Assembly (NCBI GenBank): GCA_016946835.1
Contig: JACVTC010000386.1
Coordinates: 1 to 33,582 of the forward strand
Direction: 5' to 3'
DNA from: Neocallimastix lanati (nom. inval.)
Taxonomy: Eukaryota > Neocallimastigomycota > Neocallimastigomycetes > Neocallimastigales > Neocallimastigaceae
Length of the DNA stretch: 33,582 nucleotides
Position numbers and translations under genes: made by a program. The notes below the pieces were generated by a model. It did not search any database, was not told where the DNA came from, and saw nothing but the letters and a program-made list of their open reading frames with translations. Position 1 is the first letter of the stretch. Each line of letters opens with the position of its first letter. Below are positions 8,441 to 20,292 of the stretch, one piece after another.

Positions 8441-8988
8441 ATTTTGTGTTAATTAATAACATTATGCGCAATGGTAATGTTATTGGTAAAATTTTTCTGG
8501 TGAACACTCACTGCGGAATATAATGGTGCATTTTTGGAACATTGTTAAATAAGTTACACCCAAGAATTAGTAATACATTTTCATTGTATTTCTATTTTCA
8601 TGTAGTATTACTATTCTCATGTAAGAATCTATTGTATTCAATTGTATTTCAACTTTATATTTCATGTATCACGTTGTAAGAGATTGATTCACTCTAAATC
8701 TTGTAGTAATTTATTTAACTCTTTACTAATTTTGTGCCATTTTATTTCATCAATTCAATCTTAGTCATTAAATACTTTATGATATTCAATTTAAATAATA
8801 TACTGAAAAAAGTGCTAAATCAAATTATTTTTCAATCATTCAACAAACTACTAATTATCGAAATTATTTACTCCAAAAAGATATAAAATTATTACAATTC
8901 TCATTATACTCAAGACTTTATAATAAAAATTGACTTTTTTTTATTTTTTTTTTTTTTAGTTATTAATTTTTAGTTTTTTATTACTATT

Positions 8989-11900
8989 ATGGAAATCCAA
9001 TTTATAAGAAATAAGAATTTCATTCTAAGAGGTTCAAGGTGCCACGGTATACCAATGGAGAATACGAAACTGCTCTTTATCCGCGGACTTCGATCTTGGC
9101 CAGAAATCAAAATGAGAAGACATTTAAAGAAAACTCTGAATGAATTAAATGATAAGGTTTTATCAGTTAAACGTATTGCTAATTTTAATGATGCATTCTT
9201 TAAAATTAAAATAGTAGGTAATGAAGAAGAATTAACATCTATTACTGATTGTATTGTTAATAGTTTCAAACGTGCTTCAATTAACGTTATTAATTGTAGC
9301 AAAAGGAATCATAAATACAGTTTTTCTTCACTCAAAAGGAAACATTTTGCCTTATCAGAAAAAGTGAATTCATCTTATAATATCAACTTATTCACTACTT
9401 CAAATTCAAATGCAGATTCAAGTCAAAATTCAAATTCAAGTTCAAATACAGATTCATGTTCAAGTTCAAGTACAAGCTCAAGTTCAAGTTCAAGTACAAG
9501 TTCAAGTACAAGCTCAAGTTCAAGTTCAAGTACAAGTTTAAGTACAAGTTCAAGTACAGGTTCAAGTTCAAGTTCAAGTCCAAGTTCAAGTACAATTTCA
9601 AGTTCAAGTTCAAGTACAAGTTCAAGTACAAGTTCAAGTTCAAGTTCAAGTTCAAGTACAAGTTCAAGTTCAATTTCAAATTTATGTTTAAATTCAGTTT
9701 CAAGCTCAGATTCAAATTCAAATTTCAGTTCAATCAATTATAATAATTCCAATAATATTAATAACACTCATATTAATAATAATACAGTTAAAGAATTTTC
9801 TCTATGTGTCAGTTGGAATACTAATGGATGGAACTTTGATAAAAAAGACAGTGTTGAATTCTTTATTTCAATGTACAAACCACTTTTCTTATGCTTTCAG
9901 GAAACAGGAAATGGTTCAGGTTCTAGCAGTAAATATCCATGTCGAGTATCATTAAAAAACTACAAACATTTCTTCAAAAAAGCTAATAATGAAATTCCCG
10001 GTAAAAGAGGTCTTTATATTGGGTTTCATAATTCTTGTCAAGCTTCTCTTGAAAACAACACTTATGAGTATATTATTTCCTTGTATACTTATAATTTTTG
10101 GAATTTCACTAAATGTTCTATTGGTAATGTGTACGTACCTCATAGTGGCCATAGCCTTCATGCTAGAGCTGCTAGAATTGAAATATTGTCTTGGTTAAAT
10201 AGTCACTCTTCTCATCCTTCAATGTTGGTTGGTGATTTTAATTTACCTACTGAGAAATTAAGTAATTTGCTCTCTAAATTTAGTAATTGGAAAATTCTTC
10301 CCTTATGGGGCTCCCCAATTTCATGGAGTAGAGGTAATAGAGAATCTGATATAGATCATGCGATTGTCAATGATCATATATTAGATTTACTTTCATATGG
10401 TACTTTAATTGACTTTCCCCCCATTTCGGATCATAAACCTTTATTAATAAAAGGTAAATGTTTTTCATCAGTTAATTCAGATAATTCTTTCTCTCTGCCT
10501 AAAAAGACAGTTAAATGGGATAGATTAAAATGTATAAATGAAAAAGAATCAATTTTTGACAACAACTATTTTAGTGTATTAGAGGAAGTGATTCCAGATC
10601 CTAATATTAGTATTGATGATATTTCAAAGAAATTTATTTCAACTTCATTCAATATTGCTAAGGAACTTAATATCACGTCAATTTCAGAAGTTCGAAAATC
10701 TTTTTTTCATATGTCGCAGAAAATATTTAATTTGCAAAAACTCAAAATGAAATTATATAAATCCATTAAAAGAAGAGATTCTTATCATAATTTAGATGAA
10801 TTTGAAGAATTAATTGATAAATATAATAGAATGTGCAAAATTATTCATCATATGTGTAATATTTATAGGAAAACTGAATACCAACATTGGATTAATACAG
10901 GATGTGAATATATGAAATCTCATAACCCTAAGAAAGCTTGGAAATGGCTTAAAACAACAGCAAAAGTAGATAAATTTAAAAATATGTCAAATTCTCCAGT
11001 AAAGGACAAAAATGGTAAACTAGCTACTTCTACTAAAGAACAGTTAGAAGTATGGCACAATCACTATAAAAAACTTGCTTCAAGCCATTCTGATATCAAT
11101 AGTGCATTAATCGAATGGTATAATAAATTTTCCAATGGAACAATTAGGTATACGAGACACAATGAATGGGATATAAATCAAGACATCAGTATAGAAGAAA
11201 TTAGAGAAGCAATTTTGGCTACTCCAAATTTTAAAGCTTCAGGCCCGGATGGAATTCCTATTGAATTTTATAAAGCTTTAATTCCTCCGGATGACGAAAA
11301 TTCAGTAAATAATTCTTCTTCTGGTTTAAATTGTTTACAGAAGATATACTCAAGAATTTGGAATGGAGAATTTCCTAGCTCATGGAATGAAGCAAGTATT
11401 ATATCTATTCCTAAAAAAGGAGATGATCTATCTGATTGTGACAATTATCGAGGTATCTCTCTGATTAACAATGGTATTAAACTCATTTCGAAAATAGTCT
11501 CCAAAAGAATTTCAGAATATGGACTTAAAAATAATTTTATTAGGCCAGAGCAATTTGGATTTCGTACTAAAGAAGAATGTGTTAGTTTATTTATTTCAAT
11601 TCGAGAAATTTGTCAAAGGCGTAAAAATGATAATAAAGAAACTTACCTAGCTTTTCTAGATTTAAAAAAGGCATATGATTCTGTTCCAATAGGTAATATT
11701 TTATATAAATTAGATGCTTTAGGTATTAGAGGTAAATGTTATCAATTTATAAAAAATCTATATTTGACATCCAAAGCTAGTGTTAAAATTGATGATCAAT
11801 ATTCGGAATCTTTTAATATTATGAAAGGAGTTAGACAAGGTTGTCCACTATCACCAATTCTTTTCAATCTTTTTATTAATGACATTTTTAATGATGTTTC

Positions 11901-13458
11901 AGAACTTGGAATTCCTTTAGGCGAATCTAGATGTTGTGGTGGACTCTTTGCAGATGATATTGTTCTATGCGCACCGTCAAGAACTAAGTTGAAAAAAATG
12001 CTTAAGAAGGTAAATGAATGGGCTAAATTTAATATGATGAATTTTGGAATTAATAAGTGTGCAACGATGGTGATTCGACCAGACACACCTCTTTTTCAAA
12101 ATAAAAGAGATCCTACTTTTTATCTTGCTGGTCAACCAATTCCAATAACTAAATGTTATACCTATTTAGGTATACCATTTGATAAAAGCTTATCGTTGAA
12201 ACCTATTATTAAATTACTTAACTCTAAAGTAACTAAAGCTCTCTTTTCTGTTAGTAAATTTCTTTCAAATTCCAAAATTCCTATTCCATTTAAGAAGATT
12301 ATAATTAACTCTTATGTACTTAGTAAAGTCTCTTACTTTGCACCTTTACTTGGTTCGAATAAAACGAGAACAAATAATACTCAGAAATTAATTAATAAAG
12401 GATTAAGATGGATTGCAGGTATACAAAAAGCCAAATCATTTATTAATGTATATTCTATTTCAAAAGATTTACATATTCCTCCATTGTCAGCTAAGTGTGC
12501 TTTGTCTCAGGTCAAATGTTTTGATAAATGGAAAAATTCAAATTGTATTATTTCCTATTTAGTTAATAATATTCCAAAATCTAGAAAATATACATGGACA
12601 AAAGAAAGTAGAACTCTTAAACGTAAACTAGAGAAAAGAGGTAATAACGATAATAAAATCAAGGATTTTTATTGGAAAAGAGATATGAAAATCAATTCTA
12701 TTAAAGCTGAGTTTTATGACAAAAACAAATTCGAAGAAACATCAAAATTTATAAAACTTTGTTATGACTATCCTGATCTTTCATATGGTTTCTATTGGCT
12801 ATTGAGAGCACGAAGCGGATATAGATTAGATGCTAGAATTGCTAAAGCTGCAAAAATAGTGGACCAAATGTGTCCTAATTTTTGTCCCTGTTGTAAAAGT
12901 AATAAACAATGGATAAGTCATTGGTTAATTGATTGTTCCTTTTTCAATCATACTCGTAGTAAAGTTAATGATAAAATTTTATTTTTATATAATGCTTTTT
13001 ACCGTGGCAACCTAACAAATGATATTGTTAATAGTAATAATGATAATAGTAATAGTAATAATAGTAATAGTTATAATAGTAATAATAATATTAGTAATAG
13101 TATTTTTAGTAATGTTAGTAATAGTATTGAAAATAATGTGTATATTGATTCTAGTGTGTGTGAAAAAGTGTTTAATTTCCTTCTTGGAGGTCGAAGTATT
13201 AATAACAGTACAAGGGAATGGAAGGATCTATTTAAGTGCCAGATGAAATCAGGTGCTTATTCTGATACTCCGTTCTTAGTGGTTACTGCGGCACTTCTCC
13301 AATCGATTATACCTATTGCTATTGGCCAGCAATGGTCTTTGTTCAATAGGTTCAAATCGAATCGTACTACTACTACCAAGAGCGTCAATGCTGAAGAAAC
13401 AGTAAGACAGGCCAGCAGGGCTAGCGCAACCAATGAAGATCATAATTTTGTATCTTAA
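8989..13458 (+). CDS. NLR-B polyprotein: APE endonuclease / reverse transcriptase (intact)
   Basis: A 1489-aa single-ORF retrotransposon protein. Residues about 20-110 show an RRM-like strand/helix pattern (KLLFIRGLRSW ... AFFKIKIVG) resembling the NLR-A N-terminus. Residues about 136-250 are a Ser/Thr-rich linker encoded by a TCAAGT-type hexamer repeat. The endonuclease spans about 272-485: SWNTNGW from 275, E305, GDFN 415-418, SDH 480-482. The RT has PDG near 753, motif A FLDLKKAYD with D891, motif B GVRQGCPLS from 947, motif C FADD 987-990. The zinc motif is C1299-x2-C1302 ... H1311-x4-C1316. An Asn/Ser-rich stretch at about 1344-1384 interrupts the C-terminus. There are no stops or frameshifts, so it is likely competent. 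It is clearly homologous to NLR-A but a distinct family. Confidence 0.93.
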   Translation: MEIQFIRNKNFILRGSRCHGIPMENTKLLFIRGLRSWPEIKMRRHLKKTLNELNDKVLSVKRIANFNDAFFKIKIVGNEEELTSITDCIVNSFKRASINVINCSKRNHKYSFSSLKRKHFALSEKVNSSYNINLFTTSNSNADSSQNSNSSSNTDSCSSSSTSSSSSSSTSSSTSSSSSSSTSLSTSSSTGSSSSSSPSSSTISSSSSSTSSSTSSSSSSSSSTSSSSISNLCLNSVSSSDSNSNFSSINYNNSNNINNTHINNNTVKEFSLCVSWNTNGWNFDKKDSVEFFISMYKPLFLCFQETGNGSGSSSKYPCRVSLKNYKHFFKKANNEIPGKRGLYIGFHNSCQASLENNTYEYIISLYTYNFWNFTKCSIGNVYVPHSGHSLHARAARIEILSWLNSHSSHPSMLVGDFNLPTEKLSNLLSKFSNWKILPLWGSPISWSRGNRESDIDHAIVNDHILDLLSYGTLIDFPPISDHKPLLIKGKCFSSVNSDNSFSLPKKTVKWDRLKCINEKESIFDNNYFSVLEEVIPDPNISIDDISKKFISTSFNIAKELNITSISEVRKSFFHMSQKIFNLQKLKMKLYKSIKRRDSYHNLDEFEELIDKYNRMCKIIHHMCNIYRKTEYQHWINTGCEYMKSHNPKKAWKWLKTTAKVDKFKNMSNSPVKDKNGKLATSTKEQLEVWHNHYKKLASSHSDINSALIEWYNKFSNGTIRYTRHNEWDINQDISIEEIREAILATPNFKASGPDGIPIEFYKALIPPDDENSVNNSSSGLNCLQKIYSRIWNGEFPSSWNEASIISIPKKGDDLSDCDNYRGISLINNGIKLISKIVSKRISEYGLKNNFIRPEQFGFRTKEECVSLFISIREICQRRKNDNKETYLAFLDLKKAYDSVPIGNILYKLDALGIRGKCYQFIKNLYLTSKASVKIDDQYSESFNIMKGVRQGCPLSPILFNLFINDIFNDVSELGIPLGESRCCGGLFADDIVLCAPSRTKLKKMLKKVNEWAKFNMMNFGINKCATMVIRPDTPLFQNKRDPTFYLAGQPIPITKCYTYLGIPFDKSLSLKPIIKLLNSKVTKALFSVSKFLSNSKIPIPFKKIIINSYVLSKVSYFAPLLGSNKTRTNNTQKLINKGLRWIAGIQKAKSFINVYSISKDLHIPPLSAKCALSQVKCFDKWKNSNCIISYLVNNIPKSRKYTWTKESRTLKRKLEKRGNNDNKIKDFYWKRDMKINSIKAEFYDKNKFEETSKFIKLCYDYPDLSYGFYWLLRARSGYRLDARIAKAAKIVDQMCPNFCPCCKSNKQWISHWLIDCSFFNHTRSKVNDKILFLYNAFYRGNLTNDIVNSNNDNSNSNNSNSYNSNNNISNSIFSNVSNSIENNVYIDSSVCEKVFNFLLGGRSINNSTREWKDLFKCQMKSGAYSDTPFLVVTAALLQSIIPIAIGQQWSLFNRFKSNRTTTTKSVNAEETVRQASRASATNEDHNFVS
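9397..9735 (+). repeat. TCAAGT/ACAAGT hexamer low-complexity tract in the NLR-B ORF
   Basis: An imperfect run of TCAAGT, ACAAGT and TCAAAT units encodes the Ser-rich linker. Unit composition differs slightly between the two NLR-B copies (in-frame ACA/AGT changes only). The second copy is at 21787-22125. The repeat is open in several other frames, which yields spurious ORFs. Confidence 0.85.
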
Positions 13459-13513
13459 AATTATGATTAACATTGCGAAGTCAAAGTTAATTATTATACT
13501 TCAGTATAATAAT
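13441..13513 (+). promoter_or_regulatory. Paired hairpins at the NLR-B stop codon and 3'UTR
   Basis: CATAATTTT and AAAATTATG (13441-13465) form a 9-bp stem whose span includes the TAA stop. ATTATTATAC and GTATAATAAT (13490-13513) form a perfect 10-bp stem around TTCA. Both are repeated at 25831-25903. They could be the 3' RNA signal recognised by the element's reverse transcriptase; that role is inference. Confidence 0.5.
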
Positions 13514-13690
13514 GCCCTTGTGAAGTCTTACAAATATTAATTAAATGAAACTAGAATATATTATACCATTATTTTATTTTTATTTTGTGTTTTATTTTTT
13601 GTTTATTTTTTTATCTTTTTTTTTTTTATTATTTTATTACATGTATTTTATCAAATATTTAATTAATAAAGATGAAACAAGTTTGCTGCC

Positions 13691-13731
<41 letters not shown>

Positions 13732-16426
13732 TGACGTTCTATAATGTCTTAAACTGGATATGTAGTAACATTGGAGTTGTATAATTAATAATATCATGTA
13801 GTTTCTACATATTATCATTGTAATGAATCTATTGTATTTTTTACTTTAGCATTATTTTGTATATGTTTTTTTCTATAGTATTATTTATACTCTCATGTAG
13901 CTATTGTAAAATGGAAATGTAGGAGATTGATTCACTCCAAAGCTTGTGTTTGAGACATTATTTAACGGATGGGAATCTTTTTATAGTTTTTCACAACTAT
14001 TATTTCATTTACATTTAAATTTTATATTATATATGATTATTTTACAGAAATTTTTACATAAAACAGGAATTTATAATTGAAAATCATTAATTAAAAACTA
14101 GTCAACACAAAAAGAAAGAATAACAAACAAGTTTTAGCAAACAATATACACGAAAGAGAAGACAACAGCAATAAATTTTTATTTTTTTTTAATTTTTTAA
14201 TTTTTTACTAATTTTATTTTTTTTTTTTTATTTTTATATTACACTTACCTTTTATTAATATAGATAAGTTTTTTTATTTTATTATGTCAACTATACGAAG
14301 AGGTCTGCGACTTTATGGTCCTGACCATGATAAATTTGTTTTAATTTTCATTCATGATCTTGAATCTTGGACTGAAAGTAGACTATGGGAATTTTTAAGC
14401 AAAAAGATATCAAATTGTAATGAAGTTGTTCATGGAATCGTTAAAAAACACTATATTAATATGGAAAACTACTTCATCCTAAGAGTTAACTATAATAATT
14501 GTACTGATTATTTGAAGGTTATTTATTTGATTACTAAGCACTTACCTGTTAAAAGAATAAAATGGAAGATTACTTCAAGGATACGTACATTTAGCAATGT
14601 TAATCATAATAGAACCAGGTATTATTCTGAACCCTCAATCCCCATCTCTGAAAGCCTCCTGTATGCTAACCCTTTTTCGAATACTAAATATTTCAACCTC
14701 TGTATTAGCTGGAACATAAATGGTTGGAATTCTGAAAAACGTGACGGACTTACCAATTTTAATTCAATCTTTAATCCTATTTGTATTTGTCTTCAAGAAG
14801 TCGGTAATAGTTCATTCCTTAACTCCTTTTCTAACTCATATCCATTTCTTAATCATTATAGAACAGTACTGAGACGTGCGGACAAAAAAATCCCTGGTAT
14901 GAGAGGCCTTTATATAGGTGTGCACTCCTCCTGCCAATTCACTAATGATGATTTTGAATATTGATATATACTCTCAGTAAAAATATTCTCTTTTTGGGGT
15001 GTCAGATGTTCTTTAGGGAACATTTACATCCCTAGCAAAAAACACAAAGACTCTAGAGAAAAAGCGGAAACTGATTTTGCTAATTGGCTCAAGAACCATC
15101 AGAATAACCCTTCGGCTATTGTTGGTGATTTCAATATGACTAAGCAACAACTCATAGATCTTATTCTTAGAATTTCCCCTCAATGGTTTGTTATGGATAT
15201 GGTTGGTCATCAATTTACTTGGTCTAATGGTGGAAAGAATTCTTGTATTGATTTTATAGTAGTGAACGATAAATTAAGAAATTATCTGAATATTGCTTCT
15301 GTATGTTACTCTTTTAATGACATCTCTGACCATTTACCACTTATTCTTTCTTGTAAAAAAATATCTCCTGATGGTTTTGTTACTCCCCCTCGGGATAAAC
15401 AAATTAAGTGGTCTAATCGAATTTGTAGGGATAAACGTGAAGCAATCTTCTCTCATAATAAATTCACATGTTTACTGGATGAATTTGAACATAATGATAA
15501 TCTAGACTCTAATACAATGGTTAAAAAACTTCTTGACACAGCAAATAAAATAGGCGATGACATTCAAGCAAGAATTCCTACAAATTTACAGGGTTCAGCG
15601 TTCCATTGTCCTGCTTATATTAAGAAATTATCACATGAAAAACATTTATTTTATAAAAGGATTAAAAATTTTAAACTTCGTAATGATTTGTCAAATCTTC
15701 AAGAATTTTGTGATCTCTCAAAAGAATATAGAGTTCTTTCTGATTATATCATTAGTATTAAAAGAAATATTAGGAATATTAGATTTAAAAATTTGATTCA
15801 TTCCATCGGCGAATGTTTCTTAAAAAATGATGCCCAGCGTGGTTGGTCTGGACTTAAGAAAATTTCTAAACCTTCTTACTCTCCTTCCCAATCACCTGTA
15901 TACATTAAAGATAAAGAAGGTAATGTTCTAGTATCCCAAGAAGATCAACTCAATCGTTTTGCAGAACACTATGAAGAACTTGCTTCTGATATAACTGGTC
16001 ACAGTCTTAATGAAAATTATTGGAAAAGAATACTTAATAATTCTTCTACTCCTCAGGAATCATGGGATATTAATCAACCTATTTCCATGTCAGAAATTCA
16101 TTCAACTGTTCTTTCAATGAAAAATAACAAAGCACCTGGTCCTGATGGTATACCTACAGAATTTTTTAAAGCATTTTTTAATTCTGAGAGTAGAAATTCT
16201 TCTCAGGATGACTCTAATCAAGAGGTTACTTATTCCGATTGTGCAAAGTGTCTGTTATTACTTTTTAATAAAATTTGGGATGGTGACTTTCCTAATGAAT
16301 GGAACTCTGCTTCTATTGTTTCTATTCCTAAAAAAGGGGATCTTTCAGATTGTAATAATTATCGTGGTATTTCACTCATCAATGTAGGTTTAAAAATTCT
16401 ATCAAAAATTGTCACTAAAAGAATAT

Positions 16427-18072
16427 CGGACTATGCTTTTTCTAATGGAATAATTAGACCAGAACAGTTTGGTTTTAGAAATAAAGAAGAATGTATTAGT
16501 TTATTTGTATCCATTTGTGAAATTTGTCAAAGAAGAAAATTTAAGGATAAATTTACCTTTCTTGCCTTTCTTGACCTTAAAAAAGCTTATGATTCAGTTC
16601 CAATTTACAATATACTTACTAAACTAAATAATCTTGGTATTCGTGGTAAATGCCTTCAATTCATTACTAATCTATACCTTACCTCGAAAGCTCGTGCAAA
16701 CTTTAATGGTAAACTTTCAAAAGAATTTCCAATACACCGTGGTGTTCGCCAAGGGTGTCCTCTCTCACCTATTTTATTCAATATATTTATCAATGATATT
16801 TTTGATAAATGTAAAAGTTATGGTGTGATTACTGAAAAGAAAAAGTGTTGTGGTGGATTATTTTCTGATGATATTGTATTATTAGCTCCTACAAAATCTT
16901 CACTTAAAAACCTTTTGAATATTGCTCATGATTGGGGTATTAAAAATGAAATGACCTTTGGAATCAATAAATGCGCTACACTAGTTGTTAAACCAAAGAA
17001 TTTTATTCCTTCAAGACATTATGAAAATCCTACATTTAGACTTGGTATGAACTATATACCAAGCACTAATCAATATACATATCTTGGTATACCTTTTAAT
17101 GAATCGTTGGATTTAAAACCTATTATTGCTAAGATGAACAGTATAATTAATTATACAGTTAACTCTTTCTTTAGATTTTTAACCAATAGGAATGTTCCTT
17201 TCTACTTTAAAACTCGTATACTAGTTTCTTTTGTCCTTAGTTCAGTTCTTTATTATGCTCCCTTACTTGGTTCAAATAAAAAGAATACTGAAAAAGCTCA
17301 AACTGCTTTTAATCGAGGTTTGTATTGGAGTTTCGGGTTTAAAAATAAAACCTCCAATACTTCAATTTACAATATGTCTAAGGAACTTTCTATACCTCCT
17401 ATAGCTAGTTTTTGTGCTAAGGCGATGATTCGATGCTTTAAAAAGTGGAAAGATTCTTCTTGTATTATTTCTCATTTAGTCAAAAATATACCTACACTTT
17501 CTCACTATTCATGGACGAAAAAAGCACGGAGTTTAGCAGTACACAAGCACAGTAATAAACTTCCTGGAGAAATAAGGAAGTTTTACTGGGAAAATATTCA
17601 TTATTCAAGCACTCCTGCGATCAGATCTACAAAATACAAGAAATTTAAATTTGGTTTTAAAAAATTTATTCATCGTCTATCACTTAAATATTCACAATTT
17701 TCTCTTGGATTTTTTTGGATTGGACGAATTAAATGTGGATTCAAATTTGATGTAAAAACGTATGTTAAAAGTAATCTAGTATCAGAAAATTGCCCAACAT
17801 ACTGCCCTTGTTGTGGTGAGAGTAACAGCATACCTAGTTTTACACACTGGATACTTTTATGTCCTAAATTTGAAGAATTTAGGCAACATTTCATTCCCTT
17901 TGTTGATGAAATTTTTATTAATTTTTCTCTAATTGTTCATGAGAAATCATTGAACATTCCTGATGATAAAGAGGAAGATTTTGATGATAATATCAATTTT
18001 TACGTGCTGTGTATCCTTCTTGGCGGAAATGCAGTATTTGAAATCTTAAAGATCGGCTCGGGGGAAAGAAGG
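16427..18072 (+). repeat. First unit of a 1.65-kb internal tandem duplication
   Basis: This segment is repeated at 18073-19716 (1646 versus 1644 bp; net minus 2 from a 3-bp loss and a 1-bp gain). The junction joins AAGGCG to CGGACTATGC with a shared CG, consistent with microhomology-mediated or template-switch duplication. Confidence 0.92.
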
Positions 18073-19716
18073 CGGACTATGCTTTTTCTAATGGAATAAT
18101 TAGACCAGAACAGTTTGGTTTTAGAAATAAAGAAGAATGTATTAGTTTATTTGTATCCATTTGTGAAATTTGTCAAAGAAGAAAATTTAAGGATAAATTT
18201 ACCTTTCTTGCCTTTCTTGACCTTAAAAAAGCTTATGATTCAGTTCCAATTTACAATATACTTACTAAACTAAATAATCTTGGTATTCGTGGTAAATGCC
18301 TTCAATTCATTACTAATCTATACCTTACCTCGAAAGCTCGTGCAAACTTTAATGGTAAACTTTCAAAAGAATTTCCAATACACCGTGGTGTTCGCCAAGG
18401 GTGTCCTCTCTCACCTATTTTATTCAATATATTTATCAATGATATTTTTGATAAATGTAAAAGTTATGGTGTGATTACTGAAAAGAAAAAGTGTTGTGGT
18501 GGATTATTTTCTGATGATATTGTATTATTAGCTCCTACAAAATCTTCACTTAAAAACCTTTTGAATATTGCTCATGATTGGGGTATTAAAAAAATGACCT
18601 TTGGAATCAATAAATGCGCTACACTAGTTGTTAAACCAAAGAATTTTATTCCTTCAAGACATTATGAAAATCCTACATTTAGACTTGGTATGAACTATAT
18701 ACCAAGCACTAATCAATATACATATCTTGGTATACCTTTTAATGAATCGTTGGATTTAAAACCTATTATTGCTAAGATGAACAGTATAATTAATTATACA
18801 GTTAACTCTTTCTTTAGATTTTTAACCAATAGGAATGTTCCTTTCTACTTTAAAACTCGTATACTAGTTTCTTTTGTCCTTAGTTCAGTTCTTTATTATG
18901 CTCCCTTACTTGGTTCAAATAAAAAGAATACTGAAAAAGCTCAAACTGCTTTTAATCGAGGTTTGTATTGGAGTTTCGGGTTTAAAAATAAAACCTCCAA
19001 TACTTCAATTTACAATATGTCTAAGGAACTTTCTATACCTCCTATAGCTAGTTTTTGTGCTAAGGCGATGATTCGATGCTTTAAAAAGTGGAAAGATTCT
19101 TCTTGTATTATTTCTCATTTAGTCAAAAATATACCTACACTTTCTCACTATTCATGGACGAAAAAAGCACGGAGTTTAGCAGTACACAAGCACAGTAATA
19201 AACTTCCTGGAGAAATAAGGAAGTTTTACTGGGAAAATATTCATTATTCAAGCACTCCTGCGATCAGATCTACAAAATACAAGAAATTTAAATTTGGTTT
19301 TAAAAAATTTATTCATCGTCTATCACTTAAATATTCACAATTTTCTCTTGGATTTTTTTGGATTGGACGAATTAAATGTGGATTCAAATTTGATGTAAAA
19401 AACGTATGTTAAAAGTAATCTAGTATCAGAAAATTGCCCAACATACTGCCCTTGTTGTGGTGAGAGTAACAGCATACCTAGTTTTACACACTGGATACTT
19501 TTATGTCCTAAATTTGAAGAATTTAGGCAACATTTCATTCCCTTTGTTGATGAAATTTTTATTAATTTTTCTCTAATTGTTCATGAGAAATCATTGAACA
19601 TTCCTGATGATAAAGAGGAAGATTTTGATGATAATATCAATTTTTACGTGCTGTGTATCCTTCTTGGCGGAAATGCAGTATTTGAAATCTTAAAGATCGG
19701 CTCGGGGGAAAGAAGG
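18073..19716 (+). repeat. Second unit of the 1.65-kb internal tandem duplication
   Basis: Nearly identical to 16427-18072. It differs by the 3-bp loss near 18592 and the A-run expansion (5 to 6) at about 19397-19402, which breaks the frame. The near-identity shows the duplication is recent. Confidence 0.92.
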
Positions 19717-20101
19717 CGACTTATTAATAATATTTTTCAATCACCTTCGAACGAGTCTTCTTTCCCGATTTCATTTTTTGTGGGGCTTGCGGAATTCCTT
19801 ACTAATGTTATGCCTATTGTGATTGGTGATTTTTACACCATGATCGATTTGTATAGTGTTAGACCTACCGTTGTCAAGAGCGTCGACGTCGTAACGATAA
19901 GGCAAAGAAGAAATTCTGATACAGATTCGAATGATAATTTTCATCCACATGGGGTTATCTTCGATGAATGGGAAGAGTTAGAGGCCTTTTCGTCCTCGAA
20001 TCTCATAACGTAGTTTTTTAATATTAATATAAAAAATTTTCATGTATTTAAATTTCATGTATTTTTTAAAAAAAATATTATTAAATAAAGTTTATTCCTA
20101 G

Positions 20102-20148
<47 letters not shown>

Positions 20149-20278
20149 GAGCAGGGGTGTACTCGATTTATGTATTTAAATCGCCTGCAAGGGGAATTAA
20201 CTTTACTCTTATAAAGTAGATCCACAGTACTGGTGCAAAATAGTAGTAAAGTTATATTTTGTGTTAATTAATAACATT

Positions 20279-20292
20279 ATGCGCAATGGTAA
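20279..20292 (+). repeat. Left target-site duplication of nested NLR-C
   Basis: ATGCGCAATGGTAA here is repeated at 20857-20870 after the NLR-C poly(A). The undisturbed single site is at 8464-8477 in NLR-B copy 1. The exact length is 12-14 bp because edge A bases are ambiguous. Confidence 0.92.

Larger units (their letters stand above)
8330..13729 (+). mobile_element. NLR-B copy 1, full-length non-LTR retrotransposon
   Basis: It comprises a structured GC-richer 5' terminus, a leader of about 660 bp, one 1489-aa ORF, a 235-bp 3'UTR with two hairpins and AATAAA (13665-13670), and a poly(A) of 36 (13694-13729). It is nearly identical to copy 2 at 20147-26118. It contains the empty target site (8464-8477) that carries an NLR-C insertion in copy 2. 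Its tail runs directly into NLR-A copy 3. Confidence 0.92.
14284..20013 (+). pseudogene. NLR-A polyprotein, broken copy 3
   Basis: It starts like the intact protein, then a TGA replaces the AGA codon at 14962-14964 inside the endonuclease domain (codon 227). The frame reopens downstream to 18099. At 18073 the sequence jumps back from near the C-terminus to mid-RT, so RT motifs A-C and the zinc region are encoded twice. In the second pass, 3 bases are missing near 18592 (in frame) and one extra A at about 19401 shifts the frame after FKFDVK. The true C-terminus is reached at 20013 in yet another frame. Both RT copies have FSDD in place of FADD. It is not functional as a single protein. Confidence 0.9.
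13730..20146 (+). mobile_element. NLR-A copy 3, internally duplicated and inactive
   Basis: It begins at the base equivalent to 1017 of copy 1, directly after the NLR-B poly(A), and ends with NLR-A 3'UTR and a poly(A) of 42 (20105-20146). A 1.65-kb internal tandem duplication makes it longer than copy 1. It shares SICEIC, LNNLG, KSYG and FSDD with copy 4 and shares copy 4's left junction, so copies 3 and 4 are products of one duplication. Confidence 0.9.

Noticed and set aside
9395-9743. Overlapping ORFs on both strands rich in L/N, E/L or F/K repeats (also 21785-22133)
   Set aside because: They are other-frame readings of the TCAAGT hexamer tract that encodes the NLR-B Ser-rich linker; a short repeat lacking stops is open in many frames.
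13545-13784. Small hydrophobic ORF after NLR-B (also 25935-26123)
   Set aside because: It is T-rich 3'UTR read as F/Y/L, running through the poly(A) as lysines and into the next element.
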